Origin: an uncultured Lachnospiraceae bacterium
GTDB taxonomy: Bacteria; Bacillota; Clostridia; Lachnospirales; Lachnospiraceae
Reading direction: 5' to 3'
NCBI GenBank assembly: GCA_944381635.1
Contig: CALWLY010000033.1
Span: forward strand, 1-34,702
Length of the DNA stretch: 34,702 bases
Shown piece by piece: positions 1 to 6,847 of this stretch; within the stretch, counting starts at the first letter, position 1, and every line of letters starts with the position of its first letter. The translations under genes were made by a program, and so were the position numbers. The notes beneath the pieces are model-generated. The model was not told the DNA's origin. It searched no databases and saw nothing but the letters and a program-made list of their open reading frames with translations.

Positions 1-104
1 AGGCTCACTGGCGATTACCTTGACCAGACTTTCACTGGCAAGCTGATAACAGCTTGCAGAACACACGACTTTCACCCTTAAGAAACGTGCGCCGCCAGGC
101 GCAC
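1..104 (-). mobile_element. Group II intron (class C-like), 5' end only
   Basis: Read on the minus strand, the stretch starts with GTGCGCCTGGC at position 104 and continues with AAGGGTGAAAGTC and later GTCAAGGTAATCGCC. This order matches the 5' part of domain I of group IIC introns: the GUGYG boundary, GUGYGCCYGGC, then AGGGUGARAGUC, as I recall from the Oceanobacillus iheyensis intron. Two self-complementary pieces, GTGCGCC/GGCGCAC (87-93/98-104) and GCAAGCTG/CAGCTTGC (38-45/50-57), fit stem-loops of domain I. Class C introns typically insert just downstream of intrinsic terminators, and the hairpin at 109-157 lies immediately 5' in the same orientation. The reverse transcriptase ORF and the 3' end would lie left of base 1. 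The class call is from recalled consensus, not a covariance-model hit. Confidence 0.65.
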
Positions 105-108
105 CAGT

Positions 109-157
109 AAAACAGGCCGTGTCAAGAAATTATCCTTCCTTAACACGGCCTGTTTTT
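109..157. terminator. Intrinsic terminator, bidirectional
   Basis: Perfect 14-bp inverted repeat AAAACAGGCCGTGT (109-122) and ACACGGCCTGTTTT (143-156), with T-runs on both strands. On the minus strand it ends the operon of the two-component system and the small membrane protein at 249-623. The putative group II intron begins 4 nt after it. Confidence 0.85.
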
Positions 158-248
158 ACAACAACAAATTTTAAGAATTTACTTTCTCTTTATCGATACT
201 GTTTTTCAACATTAAATTAGAAAAGCAAAAAAATTTTTCATATTCTCC

Positions 249-623
249 TTATTTTGTCAACTCATCGGTAAGTCTCAAAATTTCGGGTGCCAGTTTTTCA
301 CGCTGTTTTTTTGTGATACGCACATAAAGCGGATAGGCTGCGGCTATGCATGCAATGCCGATGACTCCCACGACAATTCCTAAGATAAACAGATTTTCTG
401 CCCAGACCATGGTGCAGCACATGCCGACGCCTAAAAGCAAGGTGCCGATAATACCTGTAATCAGGGATGCGATGGTGCCGGGCTTTGTAACACTGGCGTC
501 CAATTTGCGAAGCTGATCCATTTTGCTTTCTTCTTTTACAATATATTTATCCCGAATCCTTCGGATTTCCTCCTGCTGTTTCGCGGAGTAGGTATAGCTA
601 AAGGTTTCTTTCTTATCTTCCAC
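249..623 (-). CDS. Small two-helix membrane protein, unknown function
   Basis: 124 residues from a GTG start at 623, with AGGGGA 8 nt upstream. Residues 1-45 are charged, cytoplasmic-looking and probably helical. Two hydrophobic segments (about 52-74 and 78-99) follow, then a charged tail. The hydrophobic core contains GVGMCCTMVW followed by GIVVGVIGI, also found in the C-terminal half of the membrane protein at 3103-3471, so the two are paralogous modules. It lies 60 bp downstream of the broken membrane gene and is the last gene before the terminator at 109-157, so it is probably in the same transcript as the two-component system. No known domain was recognised. A role as target or accessory of the kinase is only inferred from position. 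Confidence 0.75.
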   Translation of the reverse strand: MEDKKETFSYTYSAKQQEEIRRIRDKYIVKEESKMDQLRKLDASVTKPGTIASLITGIIGTLLLGVGMCCTMVWAENLFILGIVVGVIGIACIAAAYPLYVRITKKQREKLAPEILRLTDELTK

Positions 624-683
624 GATAATCTTCCCCTTTCCATTTTCTTTTTTATTCTTTCAAACATTTTTACTTCTGTCATC

Positions 684-1078
684 TCATGCCTGAGAGCTGC
701 CGGGCTGAAGTTTTTTCAGTTTTTTCGTTGATGATATCATCATAAATGCGGCCATAGCCACTACAAAAATACATACTGCCGCACCGGTTGTTCCTGTCAT
801 GATTCGGCGAAATTCAGGCCCGTTTGTGTCAAATTCTGTCAACATGGCAGTTTCCAGCGCCAGCATGGACACCATGGCCGTTGCCAGGTTAATGGCTTTC
901 GCCGCGGACAAGACCGGACTTCCCATTTTCCTGTATTTTACTAAATGGATCACTGCCATAATGGTCGTGTAAAAAGTATACAGTGCCATAACATAAATCA
1001 GATATCCCGCATACTGAAAACTACGGCAGGTTTTCCCGGAAACAATAATTTATACAGTATTTTTTGGAACTGTTTCAT
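684..1078 (-). pseudogene. Internally deleted membrane-protein gene
   Basis: A start ATG at 1078 with AGGAGG at ideal spacing opens a frame (MKQFQKILYKLLFPGKPAVV...) that stops after about 27 codons. The remaining coding information continues in another frame (LIYVMALYTFYTTIMAVIHLVKYRK...) to the stop at 684. The first piece resembles the N-terminus, and the second the last third (SPVFSAAKAISLA, TMLT.F and FRR motifs), of a roughly 300-residue polytopic protein family that I recall from Lachnospiraceae genomes. The middle, perhaps 150-200 residues, is missing. The start codon lies inside the 3' end of the kinase gene (29-bp overlap), so the intact ancestor was translationally coupled to the kinase. 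The C-terminal piece keeps three hydrophobic segments. Family identification is from memory; the frame break is seen directly. Confidence 0.7.
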
Positions 1079-2162
1079 GCTCCGCCCTCCTGATTTTCAC
1101 AGTAAAAACACTGCCCGCACCTACCTGGCTTTCCACAGAAATGTCGCCGCCCACGATAGTGATCACCCGTTTCACCAGCGCCAGGCCCAGTCCGTTTCCC
1201 TGTGTGGCGTGAGAAGTGTCTCCCTGGTAAAACTTTTCAAAGATGTGCTCTCCCACTTCCGGTGCTATGCCGCATCCGGTGTCTGAAATCTGCACGACGG
1301 CCATATCCCCTTCAGTTTTTAAACACAAAGAAACTGTGCCTTTTGGCTCCGTAAATTTAATCGCGTTGGAAAAGAGGTTGTTCCACACAAGGGTGAGAAG
1401 TTCCTCATCGTTTTCCACATAAATATCCTCTTCAAGATCCGTGACGATCTCAATCTCCTTATCCTCCCAGGCGTTTTCAAAGGAGAGAAGACACTCGCAA
1501 AGCTGTTCACCAAGATTGTAGTTCTGTTTCTGAGGATAAATCTGCTGATTTTCCAGTTTGTTCAGCTTGAGAATATTGGAGATCAGATCCGCCAACCTGC
1601 GGGACGCATCCGTCACTGTCCTGGCATACTCCAGCCGCTTTTCCTCCGGCAGATCCGGCTGTTGGAGCATAGTGCCATAATTTTGTATTACAGCAAGAGG
1701 CGTTTTCAGTTCATGGGATACATTGGAAATGAAATCTGTCCGAAGCATCTCGATTCCCGACAGTTCTTCCGCCATTTTATTAAAACAGTCAATGATCGTA
1801 TCGAAACCATCCAGACTGTCCTTGTCATGAAGCGGTTCGATACGTACGGAAAAGTCTCCCTGCATGATTTTTTTCGATGCAAGCACAATTCGTTTCACAG
1901 GTCTCTCCACAGTAAGTTTTCTCTGCAGAGCATCCGCCGCGGTACACACCAGCGTCAAAAACAAAATGTTTCCAAAGGTCAGCTTCGCAGCCCGCTCAAT
2001 AGCTTCTCTTTCCAGGAAAAGGTCCGGTAATTCCGTCATATTATGAAAAAACATAAGCATGCAGCAAGTGATGACGAAAGACATGATCAGAAAAAAGAGA
2101 AGGTATCTGCGAACGGAAAAAAGCACCTGCCTGACCTGCCGGGATTGATTTTTTTTCTTCAT
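1050..2162 (-). CDS. Sensor histidine kinase, short ectodomain
   Basis: 370 residues. Autophosphorylates and passes phosphate to the response regulator encoded immediately upstream. TM1 is about residues 19-39 and TM2 about 62-77, leaving only some 20 residues outside the membrane. A HAMP-like linker follows (about 80-135), then the H-box FISNVSHELKTPL with phosphoacceptor H150, the N-box NNLFSNAIKF (261-270), G1 DTGCGI (294-299), the F-box FEKFYQ (308-313) and G2 GNGLGLAL (322-329). All catalytic motifs are intact. The start ATG overlaps the regulator stop by 4 bp (ATGA). The tiny sensor loop is typical of intramembrane-sensing kinases that respond to cell-envelope stress or work with a membrane partner. 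The neighbouring small membrane proteins are candidate partners (inference). Confidence 0.93.
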   Translation of the reverse strand: MKKKNQSRQVRQVLFSVRRYLLFFLIMSFVITCCMLMFFHNMTELPDLFLEREAIERAAKLTFGNILFLTLVCTAADALQRKLTVERPVKRIVLASKKIMQGDFSVRIEPLHDKDSLDGFDTIIDCFNKMAEELSGIEMLRTDFISNVSHELKTPLAVIQNYGTMLQQPDLPEEKRLEYARTVTDASRRLADLISNILKLNKLENQQIYPQKQNYNLGEQLCECLLSFENAWEDKEIEIVTDLEEDIYVENDEELLTLVWNNLFSNAIKFTEPKGTVSLCLKTEGDMAVVQISDTGCGIAPEVGEHIFEKFYQGDTSHATQGNGLGLALVKRVITIVGGDISVESQVGAGSVFTVKIRRAEHETVPKNTV

Positions 2163-2833
2163 TTCAACACCGCCTTATAACCAAGTCCATGAACCGTGAC
2201 AATAGAAAAATCCTCGCATCCGGAAAATTTGTTCCGCAGCTTCGTCATATATACATCCACGGTCCGAAGGCTGGAGGAAGTGTCATCCTCCCAGAATTCG
2301 TCCATGAGCTGGGATCGGGTGAAAGTCTTTTTCGGATAAGAGAGCAGTTTGTATAAAAGATTAAATTCCCGCACAGTCAGCGGAATTTCTTCCTCATGCA
2401 GATAGGCTGTATGCTCATCCGCATCCAGACGCAGAGAGCCTATCTCCAGTTTCCGGCTGCTTACAATCTTCGCCCTGCGAAGCAGTGCCCCGATATGCAA
2501 AAGGAGCTCCTCCAGATCAATGGGCTTGACCATATAGTCGTCAATTCCCGCCTTATATCCTTTCTGCTTGGCAGCAAAATCATCTCTTGCCGTCATAAAC
2601 AAAATCGGAATATCCGGATTCTGTTCCCGGATTGTCCGTGCAAGTTCAAAACCGTCCACACCCGGCATCATAATATCGGAAACGATCATATCAAACAGAT
2701 TGCCTCCATACATAGCGTCGTATGCCTCATTGACACTCAGGCATCCCACACTCTCGTATCCATTTTGATTCAAATAAGAGCAGACGACACGATTCAACTC
2801 CCGATCATCTTCTACTACCAATATTTTGAACAT
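2159..2833 (-). CDS. OmpR/PhoB-family response regulator
   Basis: 224 residues from the ATG at 2833 (FKILVVEDD), preceded by AAGGGGG about 8 nt upstream. A 12-codon N-terminal extension is possible but lacks a good site. The receiver domain has acidic residues E8-D9-D10, phosphoacceptor D53 (VSDIMMPG) and the conserved Lys in DDYMVKPID. The C-terminal half is a winged helix with LTVREFNLLYKLLSYP and SLRTVDVYMTKLRNKF. It forms a two-component pair with the downstream kinase (4-bp overlap). Target genes are unknown; the neighbouring small membrane-protein genes are obvious candidates. Confidence 0.94.
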   Translation of the reverse strand: MFKILVVEDDRELNRVVCSYLNQNGYESVGCLSVNEAYDAMYGGNLFDMIVSDIMMPGVDGFELARTIREQNPDIPILFMTARDDFAAKQKGYKAGIDDYMVKPIDLEELLLHIGALLRRAKIVSSRKLEIGSLRLDADEHTAYLHEEEIPLTVREFNLLYKLLSYPKKTFTRSQLMDEFWEDDTSSSLRTVDVYMTKLRNKFSGCEDFSIVTVHGLGYKAVLK

Positions 2834-2863
2834 TTCCGTGCCCCCTTCTTTTTTTCTTAATAG

Positions 2864-2879
2864 TAACATAGAAATGTTA
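2864..2879. promoter_or_regulatory. Short dyad upstream of the response regulator
   Basis: TAACAT-agaa-ATGTTA, a perfect 6-bp dyad about 30 bp upstream of the regulator start, in an AT-rich stretch where its promoter should lie. It could be an autoregulatory operator. No clear -35/-10 pair was found. Confidence 0.25.
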
Positions 2880-2920
2880 ACGTTTTGTTTGCGTTTTTTG
2901 TTTTTTTAAAAAAAACAGGA

Positions 2921-3038
2921 AAAGAGCTGCTTCAAAATCAGAAAAAATTTGCCGCACCATATTCTGCCAGAAGCTGCTGCTTTTGAACAAAATATAGCAC
3001 GGCAAACGTAAATTTTCTGATTTTGCGGCGCACTCTTT
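2921..3038. repeat. 118-bp imperfect inverted-repeat element
   Basis: The ends read AAAGAG...AAAATCAGAAAA (2921-2945) and, on the opposite strand, AAAGAG...AAAATCAGAAAA (3038-3013). A second matching block is TTTGCCG (2948-2954) against CGGCAAA (3000-3006). The arms differ only in a 7-8 nt block and small bulges, and the centre is non-coding. It fills most of the 269-bp gap between the response regulator and the small membrane protein at 3103. It is MITE-like in size and symmetry, but no transposase or target duplication is visible; it could also be a long transcript-end hairpin. Confidence 0.45.
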
Positions 3039-3102
3039 CTGATATTTTCACATCTTCTTTACAGCCATTTCCTGCCTGCTTTTAACTTCACTTTGCCGGG
3101 TA

Positions 3103-3471
3103 CTATTTCAGACCTCTGATGGCCGGAATCAGGCAAAGCAAAAGAACGATGCCCACAATGCCCACAACAATTCCGGGAACCATCAGATTCCAGATCATTG
3201 TCATACACATACCTACTCCAAAGACAATTGCTCCAAACACACCCAAAAGCGTTGTGGCAACCGCTTTCCCGTTAAACACAATGGCAGGCTTTCCATCCAT
3301 CTTGCGGCGAACAAGCGCCATTGCAAGCAATACCACCAGACCGATTACGCCCATCACAATTCCCTGCGTCATGGCGCCCCATTCAGGCAGAAGCGCCATG
3401 CACATGCCCAGTGCGAACAAAATGCCTCCGATCTTGCTCATAATCAGGGTTACAAAGTCTTTCTTTTTCAT
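3103..3471 (-). CDS. Small four-helix membrane protein made of two repeats
   Basis: 122 residues; ATG at 3471 preceded by GGAGG. The protein is an internal duplication. Unit 1 (about 13-53) contains GILFALGMCMALLPEW...GIVMGVIGLVVLL, and unit 2 (about 74-116) contains GAIVFGVGMCMTMIW...GIVVGIVGIVLLL. Each unit is a helix hairpin with a GMCM motif at the end of the first helix. A single unit of the same kind occurs in the protein at 249-623. It lies upstream of the response regulator, in the same direction but 270 bp away. No named family was recognised; function unknown. Confidence 0.8.
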   Translation of the reverse strand: MKKKDFVTLIMSKIGGILFALGMCMALLPEWGAMTQGIVMGVIGLVVLLAMALVRRKMDGKPAIVFNGKAVATTLLGVFGAIVFGVGMCMTMIWNLMVPGIVVGIVGIVLLLCLIPAIRGLK

Positions 3472-3589
3472 GATTCATTACCTCCAAAATACTATCTCTT
3501 TTTGTGATTCCTCACTTGTTGACCTTACTTTACAGCCGTTTTGTTTTGGAAATAATGAAGAATTGTTTCTGAATTGTTAAATTCAAAGT

Positions 3590-3651
3590 TAAAGTGTACC
3601 CATAAAAATGGACACTTGAAATTGTTAAACTCCGGATATGGGTACACTTTA
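3590..3651. repeat. 62-bp element with perfect 14-bp inverted ends
   Basis: TAAAGTGTACCCAT (3590-3603) and its exact complement ATGGGTACACTTTA (3638-3651) bracket 34 bp. The left arm can also pair with ATGGACACTT (3608-3617), giving alternative hairpins. GTGTACCCATAAAAATGGACACTT resembles IS3-type terminal repeats as I recall them, so this may be the joined ends of a deleted insertion sequence or a MITE. It lies between genes, downstream of the flavodoxin gene on the minus strand, and could also act as its terminator. Confidence 0.45.
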
Positions 3652-3671
3652 CAATTTTTCTCAAATAAAAT

Positions 3672-4154
3672 TTACAGACCTAATTCCTGAATCCAGTCTT
3701 TCAGTTCATGTTCCGACAATCTGCCATTGAGCACTTTGCCCTGCAGCAATGTGGCGCTCGGGCAGCTTGGCTGAAGTTTTTCATTGGTTTTTCCCATTCC
3801 GCTGCCGCCGGAAGTTGCAAATGGTATGATTGTTTTTCCGGAAAAGTCATAGCTTTCCAGGAATGTATTGATGATCGTGGGTGCAACATACCACCAGATT
3901 GGAAATCCTAAAAAGATTTGATCATAGCTGTCCATGTTCTCCAGCTTTCCCGCAATGGCTGGACGGGATGCCGAATCCTTCATCTCAACAGAACTTCTGC
4001 TCTTCTTATCCATCCAGTCCAGATCTGCGTGAGTGTAGGGAACCTCCGGTTTGATCTCGTAAAGATCGGCTCCTGCAGCCTCTGCCAGCTTCTGCGCTGC
4101 TTTGGCAGTCACTCCGCTTGCTGAAAAATAAGCTACCAATGTTCTTTTTCCCAT
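3672..4154 (-). CDS. Flavodoxin (Flavodoxin_4-like)
   Basis: 160 residues; ATG at 4154 with AAAGGAGG upstream. The N-terminal FMN phosphate loop reads LVAYFSASGVTAKAA (residues 5-19). IFLGFPIWWYVAP carries the aromatic pair expected at the isoalloxazine, and FATSGGSGMGKT is a further flavin-contact loop. This is the family of 150-170-residue flavodoxins that typically serve as electron carriers or small quinone/nitro reductases in clostridia. It is transcribed alone, with the dyad at 4189-4226 in its promoter region. A second member occurs at 12830-13336 with clearly different sequence. Confidence 0.88.
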   Translation of the reverse strand: MGKRTLVAYFSASGVTAKAAQKLAEAAGADLYEIKPEVPYTHADLDWMDKKSRSSVEMKDSASRPAIAGKLENMDSYDQIFLGFPIWWYVAPTIINTFLESYDFSGKTIIPFATSGGSGMGKTNEKLQPSCPSATLLQGKVLNGRLSEHELKDWIQELGL

Positions 4155-4188
4155 AAAATTATCCTCCTTTAAAATAAATCTTTAACGT

Positions 4189-4226
4189 CGATGTACAGAG
4201 GACAATATATGCCTCCCTGTACACCG
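4189..4226 (-). promoter_or_regulatory. Candidate operator dyad before the flavodoxin gene
   Basis: CGATGTACAG (4189-4198) and CTGTACACCG (4217-4226) form 10-bp arms with one mismatch around an 18-bp centre. On the minus strand the centre contains CATATATTG, a possible -10. An operator over a promoter with a dyad of this size is typical of MerR-type control (inference); no MerR gene lies in the window. Confidence 0.35.
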
Positions 4227-4258
4227 ATGCTATCATCTCCGTCTGTCAGAAAGCACAC

Positions 4259-5389
4259 TCAGATTACCTGGTAGTTTTTCCATTTTCCGGATCTTTGTCT
4301 CCAGATAAAAATAACGGCACGAATACACCAGTCACAGACCATGACAACAGCGATTCCGATCACTCCCATGCCGCATGTAATTCCCAGAAAATAGGATAAA
4401 AGCAAACGTCCCACGATCGTTGAACCGATGGAAACATACATGGTGAATTTCACATCGCCTGCCGCCCGAAGTCCATTGCTGAGCGCTCCTGAAAACGGAT
4501 AGGCAATCACGTTAAATACATTATGAATCAAAACCAGCCAGATAACCAGTCTTTTTGTTTCCGGTGACAGCAGATAGGCCTCCATAAAAACCGGGGTAAG
4601 AACAAAAACCAAAACATTCCATACCGCTGAAATGAGAAGCGTGATTTTTGTCAGCTTCTTAAAATAATATTCTGCTCCTTCTATATCCCGGTTTCCCATG
4701 CACTGTCCGATTACGGTGATAAACACAGGTCCCATGGCCACTCCCGCCAGAGCCGCCAAAGACCATATGCTCTGTGCCACACCGTTGGCCGCTATCTGAT
4801 ACGTTCCAAACAGAGCCACGATGCTGCTTAGAGCTACCTTTACCAACTGAAAAATACCGTTTTCTATTCCGTTTGGAACTGCAATCCTCAAAATTCTCTT
4901 CATCATGCCCGCATTCCACCGAAACAGCCAGCCGGTTCGATAAACTACTTCGTTTTTCTTCCGGAAACAGAGTACCGTGATGACTGCTGCCGAGAAAATC
5001 CTGGCAATCAGGGAGGGATAAGCCACACCTGCCACGCCTGCATGAAGTACAAACACACCGATCAGATTGCCGACGATGTTGATGATATTGGATGCCACGG
5101 ACAGATACATCGTCACGCTGGTCTTTCCAATACTGCGATAAACCGCTGCTCCGGCATTGTAGATTGCCAGTGCCGGATAGGAATAGGCAGAAATTCTCAA
5201 ATAAGTAATACATGCCTGCATGACGGAGTCTTCCACACTTCCAAACAGCAGACGAAGCATCCCCTCATTTCCAATCAGCACAAGAACCGCAGTCAGCACA
5301 GAAAAAAGAGTGGAAAACAGCAAAAGCTGACTGGCTGATTCCCCTGCAAGTTCTTTTTCGTTTCCTCCTATGTACTGGCTGAAAATCAA
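4259..5389 (-). pseudogene. MATE-family efflux transporter lacking its N-terminus
   Basis: 376 residues remain of a family usually near 450. The sequence begins at MIFSQYIGG, which corresponds to the SQYIG motif at the end of the second helix in intact members, so roughly the first 70-80 residues are absent. The only possible start is a TTG at 5389 overlapping the stop codon of the aldo/keto reductase gene, and an in-frame stop lies two codons upstream. The rest is well preserved, with hydrophobic segments throughout and typical ...NAGAAVYRS.GKTSVTMY... and ...PFSGALSNGLRAAGDVKF... blocks. A deletion apparently removed the promoter and N-terminus and joined the gene to its neighbour. An active truncated product is unlikely but not excluded. 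Confidence 0.75.
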
Positions 5390-6501
5390 CCGTTATCTTT
5401 CCCGTTAAAATAAGCACTGATTTCCGCCATTCTGGCAGCCTGATCCACATGGAACGGACATCTTTTATTGCAGTGTCCGCATTTGATACACTGATCCGCT
5501 TTTATTTCCAGTTTCTCATAATGTCCGCGAGCTAACTGATCCCCTGCTCTGGATAAATCATAATACTTGTTGATCAGCCCCACGTTCAGTCCTGCAGGAC
5601 AGGGCTGGCAATGATTGCAGTATACACAAACCCCTTCTGCATCCTGGGGTGCGAAGGTTCCGATCACGGAATAATCTTTCTCCTCCTCAGAAGCTTTACA
5701 GAATCCAAGAATACGCTCCAGATCTTCTTTTCCTCGAATGCCGGGAAGAACTGTCAAAACTCCCGGTTTATCCAGTGCATACTGAATACACTGATACTCT
5801 GTCAGCGCTTTTCGGAAAGGAGATGTGCGCGCATTCAGGAGCTGACCGCCGCCAAAAGCCTTCATCACAGAAATACCAACACCCTCTTTTTCACAGCGGC
5901 GATACAGATTCATTCGCTCTGTTACGCTTCCTATTGCATAATCTACCTCTGTGCTGTCCTGATAATCGTAAGCCGGGTTGATACTGAACATCAGTATATC
6001 CAGAATGCCCCTGTCCAGTATCTGATTTACCAGCTCAGGCGTATGGGAAGACAGTCCGATATGCCGCACTACCCCCTGTTCTTTTAACTGCATAAGGTAA
6101 TCTATCGTTCCGCTTTTTTCTGCCAGACACAAATCTGACATCTCGTCGATACAATGAATAAAGCCGAAATCAATGTAGTCTGTTTTCAGCATGGATAACT
6201 GCCAATCCACGGAACGTTTGACTTTATCCAGATCTGTGGTCCATCCGTATGTACCTGTCTCGTAGTTGGCACCAAAATGCAGCTGAAAATATACTTTATC
6301 CCTCACCCCCGCTATGGCTCTTCCGTATGCTGCAAACGGTTTTGCCTCTGAGGAAGCCATGTCAAAAAAGTTGATTCCGTTTTCTATGGCCATAGCCACG
6401 GTTTCTTCGATTTCTTTCTCGCCGGATGCCTGAATGGAACTGGTTCCCAGTCCGAGAATACTGATTTTTTCTGTTCCCTTCGGTAACTTTCTGTATTCCA
6501 T
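5386..6501 (-). CDS. Aldo/keto reductase with C-terminal 2[4Fe-4S] domain
   Basis: 371 residues from the ATG at 6501, preceded by AGGAGGG; a longer reading from 6585 has no good site and a basic, non-family N-terminus. The TIM-barrel part (1-280) has ILGLGTSSIQ, NFFDMASS (D47) and IHCIDE (H116). The Tyr and Lys normally completing the catalytic tetrad are not at the expected places: the usual Y is within SSEAKPFAAYG, and the K strand reads VYFQLHFGA. The C-terminus binds two clusters: C292/C295/C298/C301 and C338/C341/C344/C348, the latter followed by Pro. Such fusions are cytoplasmic oxidoreductases of unknown substrate. The stop codon overlaps the truncated MATE gene. Confidence 0.85.
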   Translation of the reverse strand: MEYRKLPKGTEKISILGLGTSSIQASGEKEIEETVAMAIENGINFFDMASSEAKPFAAYGRAIAGVRDKVYFQLHFGANYETGTYGWTTDLDKVKRSVDWQLSMLKTDYIDFGFIHCIDEMSDLCLAEKSGTIDYLMQLKEQGVVRHIGLSSHTPELVNQILDRGILDILMFSINPAYDYQDSTEVDYAIGSVTERMNLYRRCEKEGVGISVMKAFGGGQLLNARTSPFRKALTEYQCIQYALDKPGVLTVLPGIRGKEDLERILGFCKASEEEKDYSVIGTFAPQDAEGVCVYCNHCQPCPAGLNVGLINKYYDLSRAGDQLARGHYEKLEIKADQCIKCGHCNKRCPFHVDQAARMAEISAYFNGKDNG

Positions 6502-6575
6502 AAAAACCCTCCTGTTCAATAGTGGACATATTTTTTTGTTTTTTCGTTTAAATATCTTTTTTCTAAGAGAAAAAG

Positions 6576-6611
6576 TGCAAGGCAAAATGCCCGCACTTTC
6601 CTTGCATTTTT
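6576..6611. terminator. Hairpin with T-runs before the aldo/keto reductase gene
   Basis: TGCAAGG (6576-6582) pairs with CCTTGCA (6600-6606), followed by TTTTTATT on the plus strand and CTTTTTC on the minus strand; a nested AAAGTGC/GCACTTT pairing is an alternative. It lies 75 bp upstream of the reductase start, so on the minus strand it could stop read-through from the gene set at 6848-9264 or act as an attenuator. Confidence 0.35.
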
Positions 6612-6678
6612 ATTATATTCCCGTCCTTTGCTTCCGACAAATACTTACTTTCTATATCTCACCTATGCCTGAAAGGCA

Positions 6679-6747
6679 TTTTTGCTGCAATAAAAAAGTT
6701 CCTTTCCTATTGCAGCAAAAATGACGCTCCGCTGTGGATGCGCACTC
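6679..6747 (-). repeat. Hairpin element, copy 1 (with 25-bp flank)
   Basis: On the minus strand, a 25-bp block (6747-6723, starting GAGTGCGCATCC and ending GCGGAGCGTC) is followed after 1 nt by a 43-nt hairpin (6721-6679). The stem is TTTTTGCTGCAATA/TATTGCAGCAAAAA, and the 15-nt apical part is GGAAAGGAACTTTTT. The identical 25-mer, the 1-nt spacer and the 43-nt hairpin length recur at 13376-13444 with a different stem. It lies downstream of the YolD-like gene in sense orientation, so it may work as a transcript end. Confidence 0.7.
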
Positions 6748-6845
6748 GCACGCAAAGAACGATAAATCGCACTGGGGCGGAGAGGAAATAAATCGCTAAG
6801 CGACCCGCCGCAGGCGGAGAATCTCGCATTGCGAGATTCTTTTTA
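6748..6845. repeat. Cluster of short palindromes
   Basis: Three tight hairpins sit side by side: AGAATCTCGC/GCGAGATTCT (6818-6827/6831-6840), CCGCC-gca-GGCGG and TCGCT-a-AGCGA. GATAAATCGC and AATAAATCGC form a direct repeat. The stretch separates the YolD-like stop codon from hairpin element copy 1 and has no coding potential. It may be a structured 3' untranslated region or a degenerate REP-like element. Confidence 0.4.
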
Positions 6846-6847
6846 CA

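Noticed and set aside
1-81. 26-codon plus-strand frame at the left edge as the end of a gene
   Set aside because: The minus strand fits group II intron domain I and contains paired stems; the plus-strand peptide resembles nothing known.
6502-6585. N-terminal extension of the aldo/keto reductase
   Set aside because: The added 28 residues are basic and low-complexity, and AGGAGGG sits correctly before the ATG at 6501.
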